A DNA stretch of 64,000 nucleotides, taken from positions 1 to 64,000 of the forward strand of contig JAGCNZ010000098.1 in assembly GCA_017645655.1 (NCBI GenBank). The letters are read 5' to 3'. Position numbers and translations under genes: made by a program. The notes below the pieces were generated by a model that was not told the DNA's origin, did not search any database, and worked only from the letters and a program-made list of their open reading frames with translations. Shown here piece by piece: positions 24,007 through 33,247 of the stretch (positions within the stretch are counted from its first letter, which is position 1; each line of letters starts with the position of its first letter). This DNA is from Bacteroidaceae bacterium. Lineage in GTDB: Bacteria > Bacteroidota > Bacteroidia > Bacteroidales > Bacteroidaceae.

Positions 24007-25680
24007 TTACTTTAGGCTTCTTTCTCTTATCTCCACGCGTCGTATCTTGCCGCTGATGGTCTTGGGCAATTCATCGACAAACTCAATGATACGGGGATAT
24101 TTATAGGGAGCGGTCACACGCTTGACGTGCGCCTGCAACTCTTCTATGAGGGCATCACCGGCTTTGTCCTTCCACTCCTTGCCAAGCACGACGGTAGCCT
24201 TCACCACCATTCCCCTGGTGTCGTCGGGCACACCGGTAATGGCACATTCCACCACAGCAGGGTGCGTCATTAGGGCACTCTCGACCTCAAAAGGACCGAT
24301 GCGATAGCCGCTACTCTTGATGACGTCGTCCGCACGCCCCTCGAACCAGTAGTAGCCATCCTTGTCGCGCCAAGCCATATCTCCTGTGAAGTAATAGCCG
24401 TCGTGGCAAGCCTCGTAGGTTATATCACTATTACGATAGTACTCCTTGAACAGACCGATTGCCTTGCGACCCTCATTCATGCGAACAGCAATCTCACCCT
24501 TCTCTCCGTCCTCGCACGGCGTGAGGTCCGGACGCAGCAATGCAATCTCGTACTGCGCGTTAGGCTTGCCCATGCTGCCAGGCTTAGGCTGCATCCAAGG
24601 GAAAGTTCCCAAGGTTAAAGTTGTCTCGGTCTGCCCGAAACCTTCCATCAGACGGATGCCCGTCAGCTCGAAGAACTTGTTATATACAGCCGCATTCAAC
24701 GCCTCGCCAGCCGTCGTGCAGTAGCGAAGAGCAGAGAGATCATAGTGGCTGAAGTCCTCGCGAACCAGGAAACGATAGACCGTAGGCGGCGCACAGAAAC
24801 TTGTTATACGGTACTTCTCCATCTGACGAAGTATCTTCTCCGCCGTGAACTTCTCGTGATCAAAGACAAAGACGCAGGCTCCTGCGAACCATTGTCCGTA
24901 GAACTTTCCCCAAACAGCCTTGCCCCATCCGGTGTCGGCCACGGTAAGATGTATGCTGTCAGGCGTGAGATTATGCCAGAACACGCCCGTCGTGAGATGC
25001 CCAAGCGCATAAAGGAAGTCGTGCGACACCATTTTAGGTTCGCCCGAAGTGCCTGAGGTAAAGTACAGAATCATGGTGTCGCCATTGGTATTTACGAAGC
25101 GAGGACGACGAAAAGCTGGTGCCTTGTCTATCTCCGCATGCCAGTCGTGGAAGCCTTCAGGCACATCAGGTCCGATGGAAACAAGTAAATCAACCGTCGG
25201 ACTGTCAGGCATCGCCTTCTGCACCTCTCCGAGAACATAAGGCTCACCCACGCAAATGATGGCCTTCACGGAAGCCGCGTTGTTGCGATAAACGATATCG
25301 TGGCTGGTAAGCATGTGTGTGGCGGGAATAGGAACGGCTCCCAGTTTGTGCAAGGCAAGCATCGTTATCCACCACTCCAGGCGACGCTTCTCAATGAGCA
25401 TCACCATGTCGCCACGATTGATACCAAGGCTTTTAAGATAAGAGGCTGCTTGGTCGCTCATTCGCTTGAGGTCGGCAAAGGACAATCTACGTTCCGCTCC
25501 TTCGTCGTTTGTCCAAAGGAGAGCTATCTTGTCAGGCTCTACGTCCGCCCAAGCATCCAAAACGTCATAAGCGAAGTTGAAGTTCTTGGGAACAATGAAC
25601 TCAAGATTCTTCGCATAATCCTCTTCAGAGACAAATGTCGTTTGCTTCAGAAATCGACTTAGTATAGGATTGTTTTCCAT
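24007..25680 (-). CDS. AMP-forming acyl-CoA synthetase
   Basis: 557 residues of the ANL superfamily, closest in pattern to medium-chain or acetyl-type ligases: the P-loop-like LYFTSGTSGEPKMVSHD, EGFGQTETTLT, YYFTGDMAWRDKDGYYWFEGR, the hinge DVIKSSGYRIGPFEVE and the catalytic Lys in LPKTISGKIRRVE. It activates a carboxylic acid to its CoA thioester in the cytoplasm; the acid is not known. It sits between a cupin-type regulator and argF', a pairing I recall as common in Bacteroidales. Confidence 0.88.
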   Translation of the reverse strand: MENNPILSRFLKQTTFVSEEDYAKNLEFIVPKNFNFAYDVLDAWADVEPDKIALLWTNDEGAERRLSFADLKRMSDQAASYLKSLGINRGDMVMLIEKRRLEWWITMLALHKLGAVPIPATHMLTSHDIVYRNNAASVKAIICVGEPYVLGEVQKAMPDSPTVDLLVSIGPDVPEGFHDWHAEIDKAPAFRRPRFVNTNGDTMILYFTSGTSGEPKMVSHDFLYALGHLTTGVFWHNLTPDSIHLTVADTGWGKAVWGKFYGQWFAGACVFVFDHEKFTAEKILRQMEKYRITSFCAPPTVYRFLVREDFSHYDLSALRYCTTAGEALNAAVYNKFFELTGIRLMEGFGQTETTLTLGTFPWMQPKPGSMGKPNAQYEIALLRPDLTPCEDGEKGEIAVRMNEGRKAIGLFKEYYRNSDITYEACHDGYYFTGDMAWRDKDGYYWFEGRADDVIKSSGYRIGPFEVESALMTHPAVVECAITGVPDDTRGMVVKATVVLGKEWKDKAGDALIEELQAHVKRVTAPYKYPRIIEFVDELPKTISGKIRRVEIRERSLK

Positions 25681-25712
25681 TGAACATTAAACATTGAACA
25701 TTGAACAATAGC
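25681..25712. repeat. Tandem ~10-bp repeat between regulator and acyl-CoA synthetase genes
   Basis: Three to four copies of (A)AACATTG in a row. A simple short tandem repeat in the 40-base gap inside the operon. Confidence 0.6.
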
Positions 25713-25720
25713 GTTCTCCA

Positions 25721-26272
25721 TCAGATGATGACTGTCAGGAACTTCACCGTTTTGTTCTCAAGGGCGCGCATGCAATGAGGACGTGTCGTATCGAAATAGA
25801 TGCTGTCGCCTCTCTGCAAGACAATCACTTTGTCTTCAATCGTTATCTCAAGGACGCCCTCGAAGACAATAATGAACTCTTGCCCGTCATGAACATTCTT
25901 TGCGTGGTTCTTTCCTTCCGGAAGAGGCTCTATCTCTGTGAAGAACGGCTCCATTGCCCTTCCCTTGAAGCCACTGGCAAGTGATTTGTACTTGTAATCA
26001 TTGTGACGGTCCACTTCAAGTCCTTTGCCGCGACGCGTGACGAAATAGCCGTTCATGCGCGGCTCTTCACCATAAAGCAGCACATCAAGCGCGATGCCGT
26101 ACTGCTTGGAGATGCGTGTGAGGAGATATACGCCGGGGTCGCACTCGCCGTTTTCTATGCGACGATAGTGCTCGACGGTCGTTTCGCACACCTCCGCCAT
26201 CTTCTCAATAGGGATGTCGAATATCTCGCGCAAGCCTTTTAGACGTTGTGAAATCTGTTTAATGTCCTCCAT
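25721..26272 (-). CDS. XRE-family regulator with C-terminal cupin
   Basis: 183 residues from MEDIKQISQRLKGL, chosen over a longer frame that would read back into proA. N-terminal Cro/C1 HTH (MAEVCETTVEHYRRIENGEC), and a C-terminal cupin barrel (GQEFIIVFEGVLEITIEDKVIVLQRGDSIYFD cut here at HCMRALENKTVKFLTVII) that likely binds a small ligand. Position beside the acyl-CoA ligase suggests it controls that gene. 17 bases after proA. Confidence 0.85.
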   Translation of the reverse strand: MEDIKQISQRLKGLREIFDIPIEKMAEVCETTVEHYRRIENGECDPGVYLLTRISKQYGIALDVLLYGEEPRMNGYFVTRRGKGLEVDRHNDYKYKSLASGFKGRAMEPFFTEIEPLPEGKNHAKNVHDGQEFIIVFEGVLEITIEDKVIVLQRGDSIYFDTTRPHCMRALENKTVKFLTVII

Positions 26273-26289
26273 ATCTGTATTTATTATGT

Positions 26290-27468
26290 TTATTCTCTTA
26301 CCTGAGCGTTGCCATTTATCAGCCATTTATAGGTCGTCATCTCTTCGAGAGCCATCGGTCCACGCGGTCCGAGTTTCTGCGTCGATATGCCTATCTCGGC
26401 ACCCAAACCAAACTGGGCACCATCTGTAAAACTGGTCGGAGCATTGACATACACGCATGCGGCATCGACCAACTGTTGGAAGCGAGCGGCCGTTGCCTGG
26501 TTCTCCGTGATGATACACTCGCTGTGGCCGGAGCCATAGCGAGCAATGTGGGCAAGGGCTTCGTCGAGACTATCGACGACTTTCAACGAAAGTTTGTAGT
26601 CCATCCACTCCGTGCCCATTGCCGACTCGTCGGTAATGACCTCGACACGCCCTTCCATCGGGGCAAGCAAAGCAGGAATGTCAGCCTCGCGGTCTTTATG
26701 GACAAGCAGGCAGTCCAACGCATTGCAGACGCTCACGCGACGCATCTTGGCATTCGCAATGATGCGTCGGCCCTTCTCAAGGTCGCCGTCTTTGTCGAAA
26801 TAAGCATGCACGACGCCAGCACCTGTCTCGATGACCGGCACACGAGCATTGTCACGAACGAAATCTATAAGTTTCCTTCCGCCTCGAGGAATGCAGAGGT
26901 CCACATAGCCAACCGCACCAAGCAGTTCGGCAGTTGCTTCGTGCGTTGGCGGCAACAAAGTTAATGCGTCCACACAAATGCCAGCATCTTGCAGCACTTC
27001 ATGTATGAGGGCAACTATCGCACGGTTGCTTTCGTCGGCACTATGGCTGCCCTTCAGCAAGCAGACGTTGCCACTCTTGAAGCAGAGAGCGAATACATCG
27101 AAGCAAACATTTGGGCGAGCCTCGAAAATAACGCCAATCACGCCGAACGGCACGCTGATGCGTCGCAGGTACAGACCATTGGGAAGCGTCCTTTCTTTAC
27201 TTATCATACCTAATGGCGACGGCAGGTTGGCCACATTGCGGAGGTCGGCTGCGATGTTACGAATACGTTCCTTGGTGAGCAACAAACGGTCGTAGAGCGG
27301 GTCGCTTGGCTCAAGCTTTTGCAAGTCGAGAGCATTTGCAGCAAGCAACTTCGCTGCCTCAGCCTCCGCACGGTCAGCAAGACACAGGAGCACATTGCCG
27401 CGCTGCTCGTTCGTCAGAAGCATGAGCGACCGGCTCGCTTCCTTTGCCTTTTGGAACATGGAAGTCAT
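26290..27468 (-). CDS. proA: Glutamate-5-semialdehyde dehydrogenase
   Basis: 392 residues. It reduces gamma-glutamyl phosphate to the semialdehyde in proline synthesis. VIGVIFEARPNVCFD, the active-site Cys in RRVSVCNALDCLLVH and the C-terminal GPMALEEMTTYKWLI are all present. The start ATG overlaps the proB stop by 4 bases. The family length is about 410, so it is complete. Confidence 0.95.
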   Translation of the reverse strand: MTSMFQKAKEASRSLMLLTNEQRGNVLLCLADRAEAEAAKLLAANALDLQKLEPSDPLYDRLLLTKERIRNIAADLRNVANLPSPLGMISKERTLPNGLYLRRISVPFGVIGVIFEARPNVCFDVFALCFKSGNVCLLKGSHSADESNRAIVALIHEVLQDAGICVDALTLLPPTHEATAELLGAVGYVDLCIPRGGRKLIDFVRDNARVPVIETGAGVVHAYFDKDGDLEKGRRIIANAKMRRVSVCNALDCLLVHKDREADIPALLAPMEGRVEVITDESAMGTEWMDYKLSLKVVDSLDEALAHIARYGSGHSECIITENQATAARFQQLVDAACVYVNAPTSFTDGAQFGLGAEIGISTQKLGPRGPMALEEMTTYKWLINGNAQVRE

Positions 27469-28235
27469 GATGGAATGAATTCTGTATGGATTGTTTGTGC
27501 AGGATTCTCAATGAGAGCAGGCAAGATGCCGTCCCTATTTCCATTGGCAATAATGACGTGGATGCCAGATTGAGCCACCGAGAGGGCTGTGTTGAACTTA
27601 GATGTCATGCCGCCCCTGCCGGCTTTGCTCTTGGCGGGAAGTATGTAGCGACTCACATCATCACCCAACCTTACCCGACGAATCACTTCACTGCCGGCTT
27701 CGGAAGGATTGCCGTTGTACAGACCATCTACCCCCGTGAGCAGGATAAGCATTTCGGCTCCTACCATCTTGGCAATGAGGCCGGACAGCTCGTCGTTGTC
27801 CGTGAACATCAGTTCCTCAATGCTTACCGTATCATTCTCGTTGACGATGGGCAGGACGCCATTCTCCAGCATCACCTCCATGCAAGCGCGTTGGTTCTGA
27901 TAAGAGCGTTCGCTTTGGAAGTTTTCTTTTGTCGTCAGCACTTGCCCCACGTGTATGTTGTATTCGCGGAAGAGGTCGTAGTAGAGGTTGACGAGCTTCA
28001 CCTGTCCCATTGCCGAGAAGAGTTGTCGTTGTTCTACAGAGTCGAGGGAATGGTCGACATGCAGTTCTCCCCTGCCACAGGCAACTGCACCGCTTGTGAC
28101 GAGCACCACTTCATAGTCGCGCTCCCGCAGCCAAGCGATTTGGTCGACAAGTGCAGACACTCGCGTGATGTCGAGTTTCCCCCGTTCTGTCGTGAGGACA
28201 TTGCTGCCCACCTTCACCACGATACGCTTCTTCAT
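27465..28235 (-). CDS. proB: Glutamate 5-kinase, short form without PUA domain
   Basis: 256 residues from MKKRIVVKVGSNVLT; an upstream Met in the same frame would overlap proC further. Amino-acid kinase fold: VVLVTSGAVACGRGEL, VNENDTVSIEELMFTDNDELSG and SKAGRGGMTSKFNTA. The C-terminal PUA domain of enterobacterial ProB (about 100 residues) is absent. ProB and ProA work as a complex, and their genes overlap by 4 bases. Confidence 0.94.
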   Translation of the reverse strand: MKKRIVVKVGSNVLTTERGKLDITRVSALVDQIAWLRERDYEVVLVTSGAVACGRGELHVDHSLDSVEQRQLFSAMGQVKLVNLYYDLFREYNIHVGQVLTTKENFQSERSYQNQRACMEVMLENGVLPIVNENDTVSIEELMFTDNDELSGLIAKMVGAEMLILLTGVDGLYNGNPSEAGSEVIRRVRLGDDVSRYILPAKSKAGRGGMTSKFNTALSVAQSGIHVIIANGNRDGILPALIENPAQTIHTEFIPS

Positions 28236-28963
28236 TTCAGTCCGGCTTTGAGACAACGTATTACTGCCGAGTTGAAGGCAGCATGCTCCAACTCGTTCAA
28301 CCCTTTAATTGTGATGCCGCCAGGCGTCGTGACCTTGTCGATGGCTGCCTCCGGATGCAAACCTGTCTGGCGAAGAAGGGTGACTGCGCCCTGTATCGTC
28401 TGCATTGCTATCTGCTTTGCTTCATCGGGATAGAAGCCCATCTCGACGCCGCCCTCCATCATGGCTCTGATGAAGCGCATGACGTAGGCGATGCCGCAGC
28501 CTGCCATCATCATGCCGGCATCCATCAGACGCTGGGGAACGACCTTGCACTGCCCTACTCTTTCGAAGAGCATGGCAGCCTTCTCTGCATGCTTAGCCTC
28601 TTCGATGAAGGTCATGCTTTCGCCGAACTCGGCTGCGATGTTGGGCATGGCATAGACATCGATGCGGTCATGACGGATGCCTGCAGCGACAGAGACGAGG
28701 AGCTTGTCTTTCAGCTCAGGCATTATCTCTGCGATGACTTGCTCCACGAGCCAGGGCTTCACGGCAAGCACGACGCCATCAGCGCCCTCGATGGCTTTCT
28801 TATTATCGAGTGTTACGGTAATGCCAGGACAAGCCTCAGCAAGGCGGTCGAGCGTCTTTTGTGTATGGGCAGAGGCAGTTAGGTCTGCTGCAATACCTGC
28901 TTTCGTCCATCCTTTTACGAGGGCGCCGCCCATGTTTCCTGCGCCTATGACAGTAATCTTCAT
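28232..28963 (-). CDS. proC: Pyrroline-5-carboxylate reductase
   Basis: 243 residues. Rossmann start MKITVIGAGNMGGALVKGW, VVLAVKPWLVEQVI, VSVAAGIRHDRID, MPNIAAEFGESMTF and the C-terminal VTTPGGITIKGLNELE. Final step of proline synthesis. Overlaps argD upstream and proB downstream by 4 bases each, so argD-proC-proB-proA form one translationally coupled unit joining arginine and proline synthesis. Confidence 0.95.
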   Translation of the reverse strand: MKITVIGAGNMGGALVKGWTKAGIAADLTASAHTQKTLDRLAEACPGITVTLDNKKAIEGADGVVLAVKPWLVEQVIAEIMPELKDKLLVSVAAGIRHDRIDVYAMPNIAAEFGESMTFIEEAKHAEKAAMLFERVGQCKVVPQRLMDAGMMMAGCGIAYVMRFIRAMMEGGVEMGFYPDEAKQIAMQTIQGAVTLLRQTGLHPEAAIDKVTTPGGITIKGLNELEHAAFNSAVIRCLKAGLK

Positions 28964-30087
28964 AACACTTTCCTTAGTTTTTCAACAAATTTGTCGGCCT
29001 CTTGCTTTGCGAGACAGAGAGGCGGAAGAAGTCGGAGAACGTTCGTTCCCGAGCAGCCAGTGAAGCAATGCTGTTCGCTGACGAGTCGCTGACGCGGTTC
29101 CTTGTATGGAATATCCAGTTCTATTCCTATCATGAGGCCGCGTCCGCGCACTTCTACGACATGCGGCAACTTTGCATCACGAATGCTTTGCATGAGGTAT
29201 TCACCCACTTCGGCAGCATTCTCCACGAGATGTTCGCCCTCGATAACATCGAGTACAGCGATGGCGCCGGCGCAAGCGAGATGGTTTCCGCCGAAGGTCG
29301 TGCCGAGTTGTCCATAGACAGGCGTGAACTCGGGGCTGATGAGGACGGCGCTCATGGGGAAGCCATTGCAGATGCCTTTCGCGACGGTTATCATGTCGGG
29401 GCGCACGCCGAGATGCTGATGCGCGAAGAACTTTCCGCTTCGTCCGTAGCCGCACTGTATTTCGTCGCAGATGAGGACGGTTCCGTTGGCACGGCAAAGC
29501 TGCTGCAGTTGCTGCAGAAAGTCGGCATCGACCAAACGTATGCCGCCCACGCCCTGTATGCATTCCACGATGCAAGCGCAGACATCTCCCTTCTCAATCT
29601 CAGTCTTCCAAGCCTCGATATCGTTGAGTGGCAGATAAGTGACATGGCCGTTCGCATTAATGGGGGCAATGATCTTTGGATTTGCCGTTGCCTCCACGGC
29701 CAGAGATGTGCGGCCATGAAAGGCTTTCTCGAGCGAGAGGATGCGTGTCCTGCCGTTGTGAAACGATGCCAGCTTCAGGGCGTTCTCGTTGGCTTCGGCA
29801 CCACTATTGACCAGGAAGAGGCTGTAGTCCTCATAGCCACAGGCTTTGCCGAGGCGTCTGGCAAACTCCTTCTGCAATGGGTTTTGCACGGAGTTACTAT
29901 AAAAACCGAGCGTCTGCAGTTGCCTGGTCATTGCCTCGATGTAGTGCGGATGGCAGTGCCCAATGCTGATGACGGCATGTCCGCCATAGAGGTCGAGGTA
30001 TTCCTGTCCCTCACTATCCCAGACGGCACAGCCCTTGCCGCGGGCGATGGTCACATCCATCAGGGGGTAAACGTCGAAGAGTTCCAT
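28960..30087 (-). CDS. argD: Acetyl(succinyl)ornithine aminotransferase
   Basis: 375-residue class III PLP aminotransferase: YLDLYGGHAVISIGHCHP, FLVNSGAEANENALKLA, CDEIQCGYGRSGKFFA and the PLP lysine in ITVAKGICNGFPMSA. It transaminates the N-acylated glutamate semialdehyde. Given the succinyl-type transcarbamylase in the same cluster, the natural substrate is probably the succinylated form. Overlaps proC by 4 bases. Confidence 0.93.
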   Translation of the reverse strand: MELFDVYPLMDVTIARGKGCAVWDSEGQEYLDLYGGHAVISIGHCHPHYIEAMTRQLQTLGFYSNSVQNPLQKEFARRLGKACGYEDYSLFLVNSGAEANENALKLASFHNGRTRILSLEKAFHGRTSLAVEATANPKIIAPINANGHVTYLPLNDIEAWKTEIEKGDVCACIVECIQGVGGIRLVDADFLQQLQQLCRANGTVLICDEIQCGYGRSGKFFAHQHLGVRPDMITVAKGICNGFPMSAVLISPEFTPVYGQLGTTFGGNHLACAGAIAVLDVIEGEHLVENAAEVGEYLMQSIRDAKLPHVVEVRGRGLMIGIELDIPYKEPRQRLVSEQHCFTGCSGTNVLRLLPPLCLAKQEADKFVEKLRKVL

Positions 30088-30098
30088 TATCTTTATTT

Positions 30099-30130
30099 TG
30101 TTATATCGTTATAACGTTATGGCGTTATGA
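30099..30130. repeat. Tandem 8-bp repeat between argC and argD
   Basis: Four 8-base units of the form CGTTATNN (first one TGTTATAT). A simple tandem repeat in an 87-base gap inside the operon. Confidence 0.6.
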
Positions 30131-30174
30131 CGAGATGATGATATTTAGCTATTGTGTTCTTTCGTTCTTTTGGT

Positions 30175-31140
30175 TCAGAAGGCACTGGCTTTCAGTTGCA
30201 GGCCGGTCTTTTCATCGAGCCCGAACATGAGATTCATGTTTTGGACAGCCTGCCCGACGGCGCCCTTGAGGAGGTTGTCGATGCAGGAAATCATCAGTAG
30301 CTGGTCATCGTACTTCTCGACATACACAACCGCTTTGTTCGTGTTGACCACCTGCTTCAGGTCGGGACTCTTGGCGACGAAGTGGGTGAAGGCAGCATCG
30401 CGATAGTAGTCGGCATAGAGTTGCTGCACTTCCTCGATGGGACGGTCGCACTTGGCATACGCCGTGACGAAGATGCCACGCGTGAAGCATCCCCTTTGCG
30501 GGATGAAGAGAACGCGTCCGTCATAGCCCGGGCAGAGTTCCTGCACCGTTTGATTGACCTCGAGCAGGTGCTGGTGGGTGAATGTCTTATAGACCGAGAT
30601 ATTGTCGTTTCGCCAGGAAAAATGAGTGGTGGCACCAGGTTTCTGACCTGCTCCGGTGCTTCCCGTGATGCCGTTCACGTGGATATCTCCGCTGATGATG
30701 CCGGCCTTCAGGGCAGGCAACATAGCAAGTTGGATGCAAGTAGCAAAGCAGCCGGGGTTGGCGAGGTGCATGCAGCCTGCTATCTTCGGGCGATGCGTCT
30801 CCGGCAGACCATAGACGAAGTCATGCTCGCCGGCAATGCGGAAGTCCTGCGCCAAGTCGATAATCCTGACACCCGACGGTATCTGATGCTCCCGCAGGAA
30901 CTGTTCGCTCTTGCCATGTCCGAAGCAAAAGAAGACGACATCCACCTGATCGAAGGGCATCTCCGAGGTGAAACAGAGGTCGGTCTCGCCCAGCAAGCCC
31001 TCGTGCACGTCGCTGACGGGATTGCCGGCATTGCTTTCGCTGTTTGCAAAGACGATTTCCGCCTGCGGATGTCCCAGCAGAACCCTGATCAGTTCGCCGC
31101 CAGTATAACCGGCCGCACCAAGTATTCCTATTCTTATCAT
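30175..31140 (-). CDS. argC: N-acyl-gamma-glutamyl-phosphate reductase
   Basis: 321 residues from MIRIGILGAAGYTGGEL, the obvious Rossmann start; a longer frame reads into array D. Catalytic Cys in LANPGCFATCIQLAML, plus GITGSTGAGQKPGATTHF and VLFIPQRGCFTRGIF. Third step of arginine synthesis, on acetyl- or succinyl-glutamyl phosphate. It is separated from argG by 178 bases that hold array D and no recognisable promoter. Confidence 0.94.
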   Translation of the reverse strand: MIRIGILGAAGYTGGELIRVLLGHPQAEIVFANSESNAGNPVSDVHEGLLGETDLCFTSEMPFDQVDVVFFCFGHGKSEQFLREHQIPSGVRIIDLAQDFRIAGEHDFVYGLPETHRPKIAGCMHLANPGCFATCIQLAMLPALKAGIISGDIHVNGITGSTGAGQKPGATTHFSWRNDNISVYKTFTHQHLLEVNQTVQELCPGYDGRVLFIPQRGCFTRGIFVTAYAKCDRPIEEVQQLYADYYRDAAFTHFVAKSPDLKQVVNTNKAVVYVEKYDDQLLMISCIDNLLKGAVGQAVQNMNLMFGLDEKTGLQLKASAF

Positions 31141-31184
31141 TTCGTTCAATTTTGTATCACGGCAGGGAGTTTTTTCAAACGCGG

Positions 31185-31299
31185 CACGGGATGATTGAAA
31201 TTTACCCACGTGATAAATGCATTTTACCCACGTGATATTTGAAATATTACACGTGATAATTTCATTTTACCCACGTGTCGTTTGAAATCATGGCACGCT
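31185..31299 (+). repeat. Phased CACGTG array D (six cores)
   Basis: Cores start at 31185 (CACGGG), 31207, 31229, 31250 and 31272 (all CACGTG) and 31294 (CACGCT): spacing 22, 22, 21, 22, 22. It is the clearest copy of the family: TTTTACC or TTTACC precedes the cores, and the ATATTT-G-AAATAT dyad marks the 21-base unit. It lies inside the arg operon between argG and argC and is therefore probably transcribed. Confidence 0.9.
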
Positions 31300-31318
31300 G
31301 CGTTTGCCGACTTGGCAT

Positions 31319-32515
31319 TTACCTCTTCTCGTCGGGGTGTGCCAGATAGTATGCCCTGAGTGCCGTAGATGTCACCTTTATGAAGCCCTTCGCATCCTCG
31401 CTGCTCCAGGCCTTTGCCGTCTCGCCGTACTCGCCGAGCTTGTTCTTCACGAGGTCGTTGGGACTGTCCACGCCGACCGTCTGGAAGCAGAGCGGACGCA
31501 GTTCCAGGGTCACCTCGCCTGTCACGTTGCGCTGGCTGCTCGTGAGCATCGCCTCGATGTCCGGCATCACCGGCTCCAGGTACTGGCTCTCGTGCAGGAA
31601 CATGCCGTACCAGTTCGCCACTTGCTCCTTCCAGTACTGCTGCCACTTGGAGAGGGTGAACTTCTCGAGGTATCTGTGAGCCCCGATAATCAGCATGGGG
31701 GCAGCCGCCTCGAAGCCGACGCGACCCTTGATGCCGATGATGGTGTCGCCCACATGGCAGTCGCGACCGATGCCATAGCGCGCTCCGATTTCCTCCACCT
31801 TCTGTATCGCTTTGATTTTATCCTCGAAGCGCTCACCGTTGACGGAGCAAATCTCGCCCTTCTCGAAACCAATCTTGAGCAGTTCAGGACCTTCAGCAGT
31901 GGGGTGCTTCAAGTAAGCGCTCTCGGGCAGCCCCTGCTTCGAATCCAGAATCTCGCCACCACAGATGCTCGTGCCCCACAGACCGACATTATAGCTATAC
32001 TTGAGTTTCGTGAAGTCAGCAAAGTAACCATTCCTGTTGAGATAGTCCACCTCTTCCTGCCGGGAAAGGTTGCCGTCGCGCGTCAACGTGATAATCTCCA
32101 CGCCGGGACACATCACGAGGAACGTCATGTCGAAGCGAATCTGGTCGTTTCCCGCGCCGGTAGAACCGTGAGCAATGGCCGAGGCGCCGATTTCCCTTGC
32201 GTATCTCGCAATGGCCAACGCCTGGAAAATGCGCTCGCTGCTCACCGAAATGGGATAGCAATTGTTGCGCAACACATTACCGAACACCATGAACTTGAGC
32301 GACTTATCGTAGTATTCCTGCGTCACATCGAGGGTGACATACTGCTTAGCACCAAGCTTGTAGGCATTCTCTTCGTTCGCCTTAAGCTGTTCCGGGCTGA
32401 AGCCTCCGGTATTGGCACACGCCGCATAGACCTCGTAACCCATTTCCTTTGCCAGGTACATCACGGTGTAGCTGGTATCCAGTCCGCCACTGAAGGCAAC
32501 AACAACTTTTTTCAT
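31319..32515 (-). CDS. argG: Argininosuccinate synthase
   Basis: 398 residues. It joins citrulline and aspartate with ATP. PP-loop VAFSGGLDTSYTVMYLA at the N-terminus, SEQ-like GASAIAHGSTGAGNDQIRFD, LWGTSICGGEILD and YGIGRDCHVGDTIIGIKGRVG. Complete for the family. Fits the arginine cluster, downstream of the GNAT gene by 67 bases. Confidence 0.95.
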   Translation of the reverse strand: MKKVVVAFSGGLDTSYTVMYLAKEMGYEVYAACANTGGFSPEQLKANEENAYKLGAKQYVTLDVTQEYYDKSLKFMVFGNVLRNNCYPISVSSERIFQALAIARYAREIGASAIAHGSTGAGNDQIRFDMTFLVMCPGVEIITLTRDGNLSRQEEVDYLNRNGYFADFTKLKYSYNVGLWGTSICGGEILDSKQGLPESAYLKHPTAEGPELLKIGFEKGEICSVNGERFEDKIKAIQKVEEIGARYGIGRDCHVGDTIIGIKGRVGFEAAAPMLIIGAHRYLEKFTLSKWQQYWKEQVANWYGMFLHESQYLEPVMPDIEAMLTSSQRNVTGEVTLELRPLCFQTVGVDSPNDLVKNKLGEYGETAKAWSSEDAKGFIKVTSTALRAYYLAHPDEKR

Positions 32516-32573
32516 TTACAAATTAACTATTTACGATTTACTGTTTCTTTACAAATTAACTATCAAACGATTT
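32516..32573. repeat. Direct repeat between argG and the GNAT gene
   Basis: TTACAAATTAACTAT occurs at 32516-32530 and again at 32549-32563, each followed by an ACGATTT motif. A short direct repeat; function unknown. Confidence 0.6.
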
Positions 32574-32582
32574 GAGGTGGGA

Positions 32583-33203
32583 CTACTCTATCCCACGAAG
32601 GACGAGCGTACGCATCACGTCCTTGATGACCTCGAGCGACGTCGGCTCGCCTTTGTGCTTATCCGGATCCCACAACATACCCGTGCAGACACAGAACTTG
32701 CGCTGCTTTGCCTCGAGGATGTCATGATTGATGCATCCCTGACATCCATGCCAGAAAGCATCGTCGTCAGTCAGCTGGTTGAAGCTGACAGGCACGTAAC
32801 CCAGGGCCGTATTCATCTTCATCACGGCATCGCCACTCGTCAGGCTGAATATCTTGGCATGAGGCCAGCGCAGACGAGCCAGCGTAAACGTGTAGTCCTT
32901 AATGCGTTTGGCAACTCCCAAACCCTGATAGTCGGGATGGACAATCAGGCCGGAAGTCGTGACGTAATGCTTGTTGCCCCACGTCTCGATGTAGCTGAAG
33001 CCCACAAACGTCTCGCCGTCGAGGGCCAGCACAGCCTTCCCCTCCTTCATCTTCGTAGCCACATATTCATGGGTACGCTCGGCAATGCCGGTTCCGCGCT
33101 TGCGCGCAGCCTCACGGATGGTGTTGATAATCGTATCGACATACTTCTCGTGTTCGGCATCGGCCACAAGCACGCGTATGTCTTCACTCTTGATTTCTTT
33201 CAT
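32583..33203 (-). CDS. GNAT acyltransferase in the arginine cluster
   Basis: 206 residues. GNAT core with the CoA pyrophosphate loop in LIVHPDYQGLGVAKRI and the following helix; C-terminal half is Cys-rich (WHGCQGCINHDI, then KFCVCTGMLW), suggesting metal binding. It lies between argR and argG with no classical argA in the window. It is inferred to be the enzyme that N-acylates glutamate, possibly with succinyl-CoA, because the cluster has a succinyl-type transcarbamylase. A general acetyltransferase role remains possible. Confidence 0.75.
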   Translation of the reverse strand: MKEIKSEDIRVLVADAEHEKYVDTIINTIREAARKRGTGIAERTHEYVATKMKEGKAVLALDGETFVGFSYIETWGNKHYVTTSGLIVHPDYQGLGVAKRIKDYTFTLARLRWPHAKIFSLTSGDAVMKMNTALGYVPVSFNQLTDDDAFWHGCQGCINHDILEAKQRKFCVCTGMLWDPDKHKGEPTSLEVIKDVMRTLVLRGIE

Positions 33204-33247
33204 CTCACAAACGTCTCCTTATATATATAATAATGTATAGTGAGTCA

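Noticed and set aside
31185..31299. CRISPR array interpretation of the phased repeats
   Set aside because: The constant part is only about 6 bp, the intervals are themselves related and conserved between loci rather than unique spacers, and no cas genes are present.
31304..32575. A 423-codon plus-strand frame opposite argG
   Set aside because: Exactly antisense to argG, with a His/Leu-rich translation typical of shadows.
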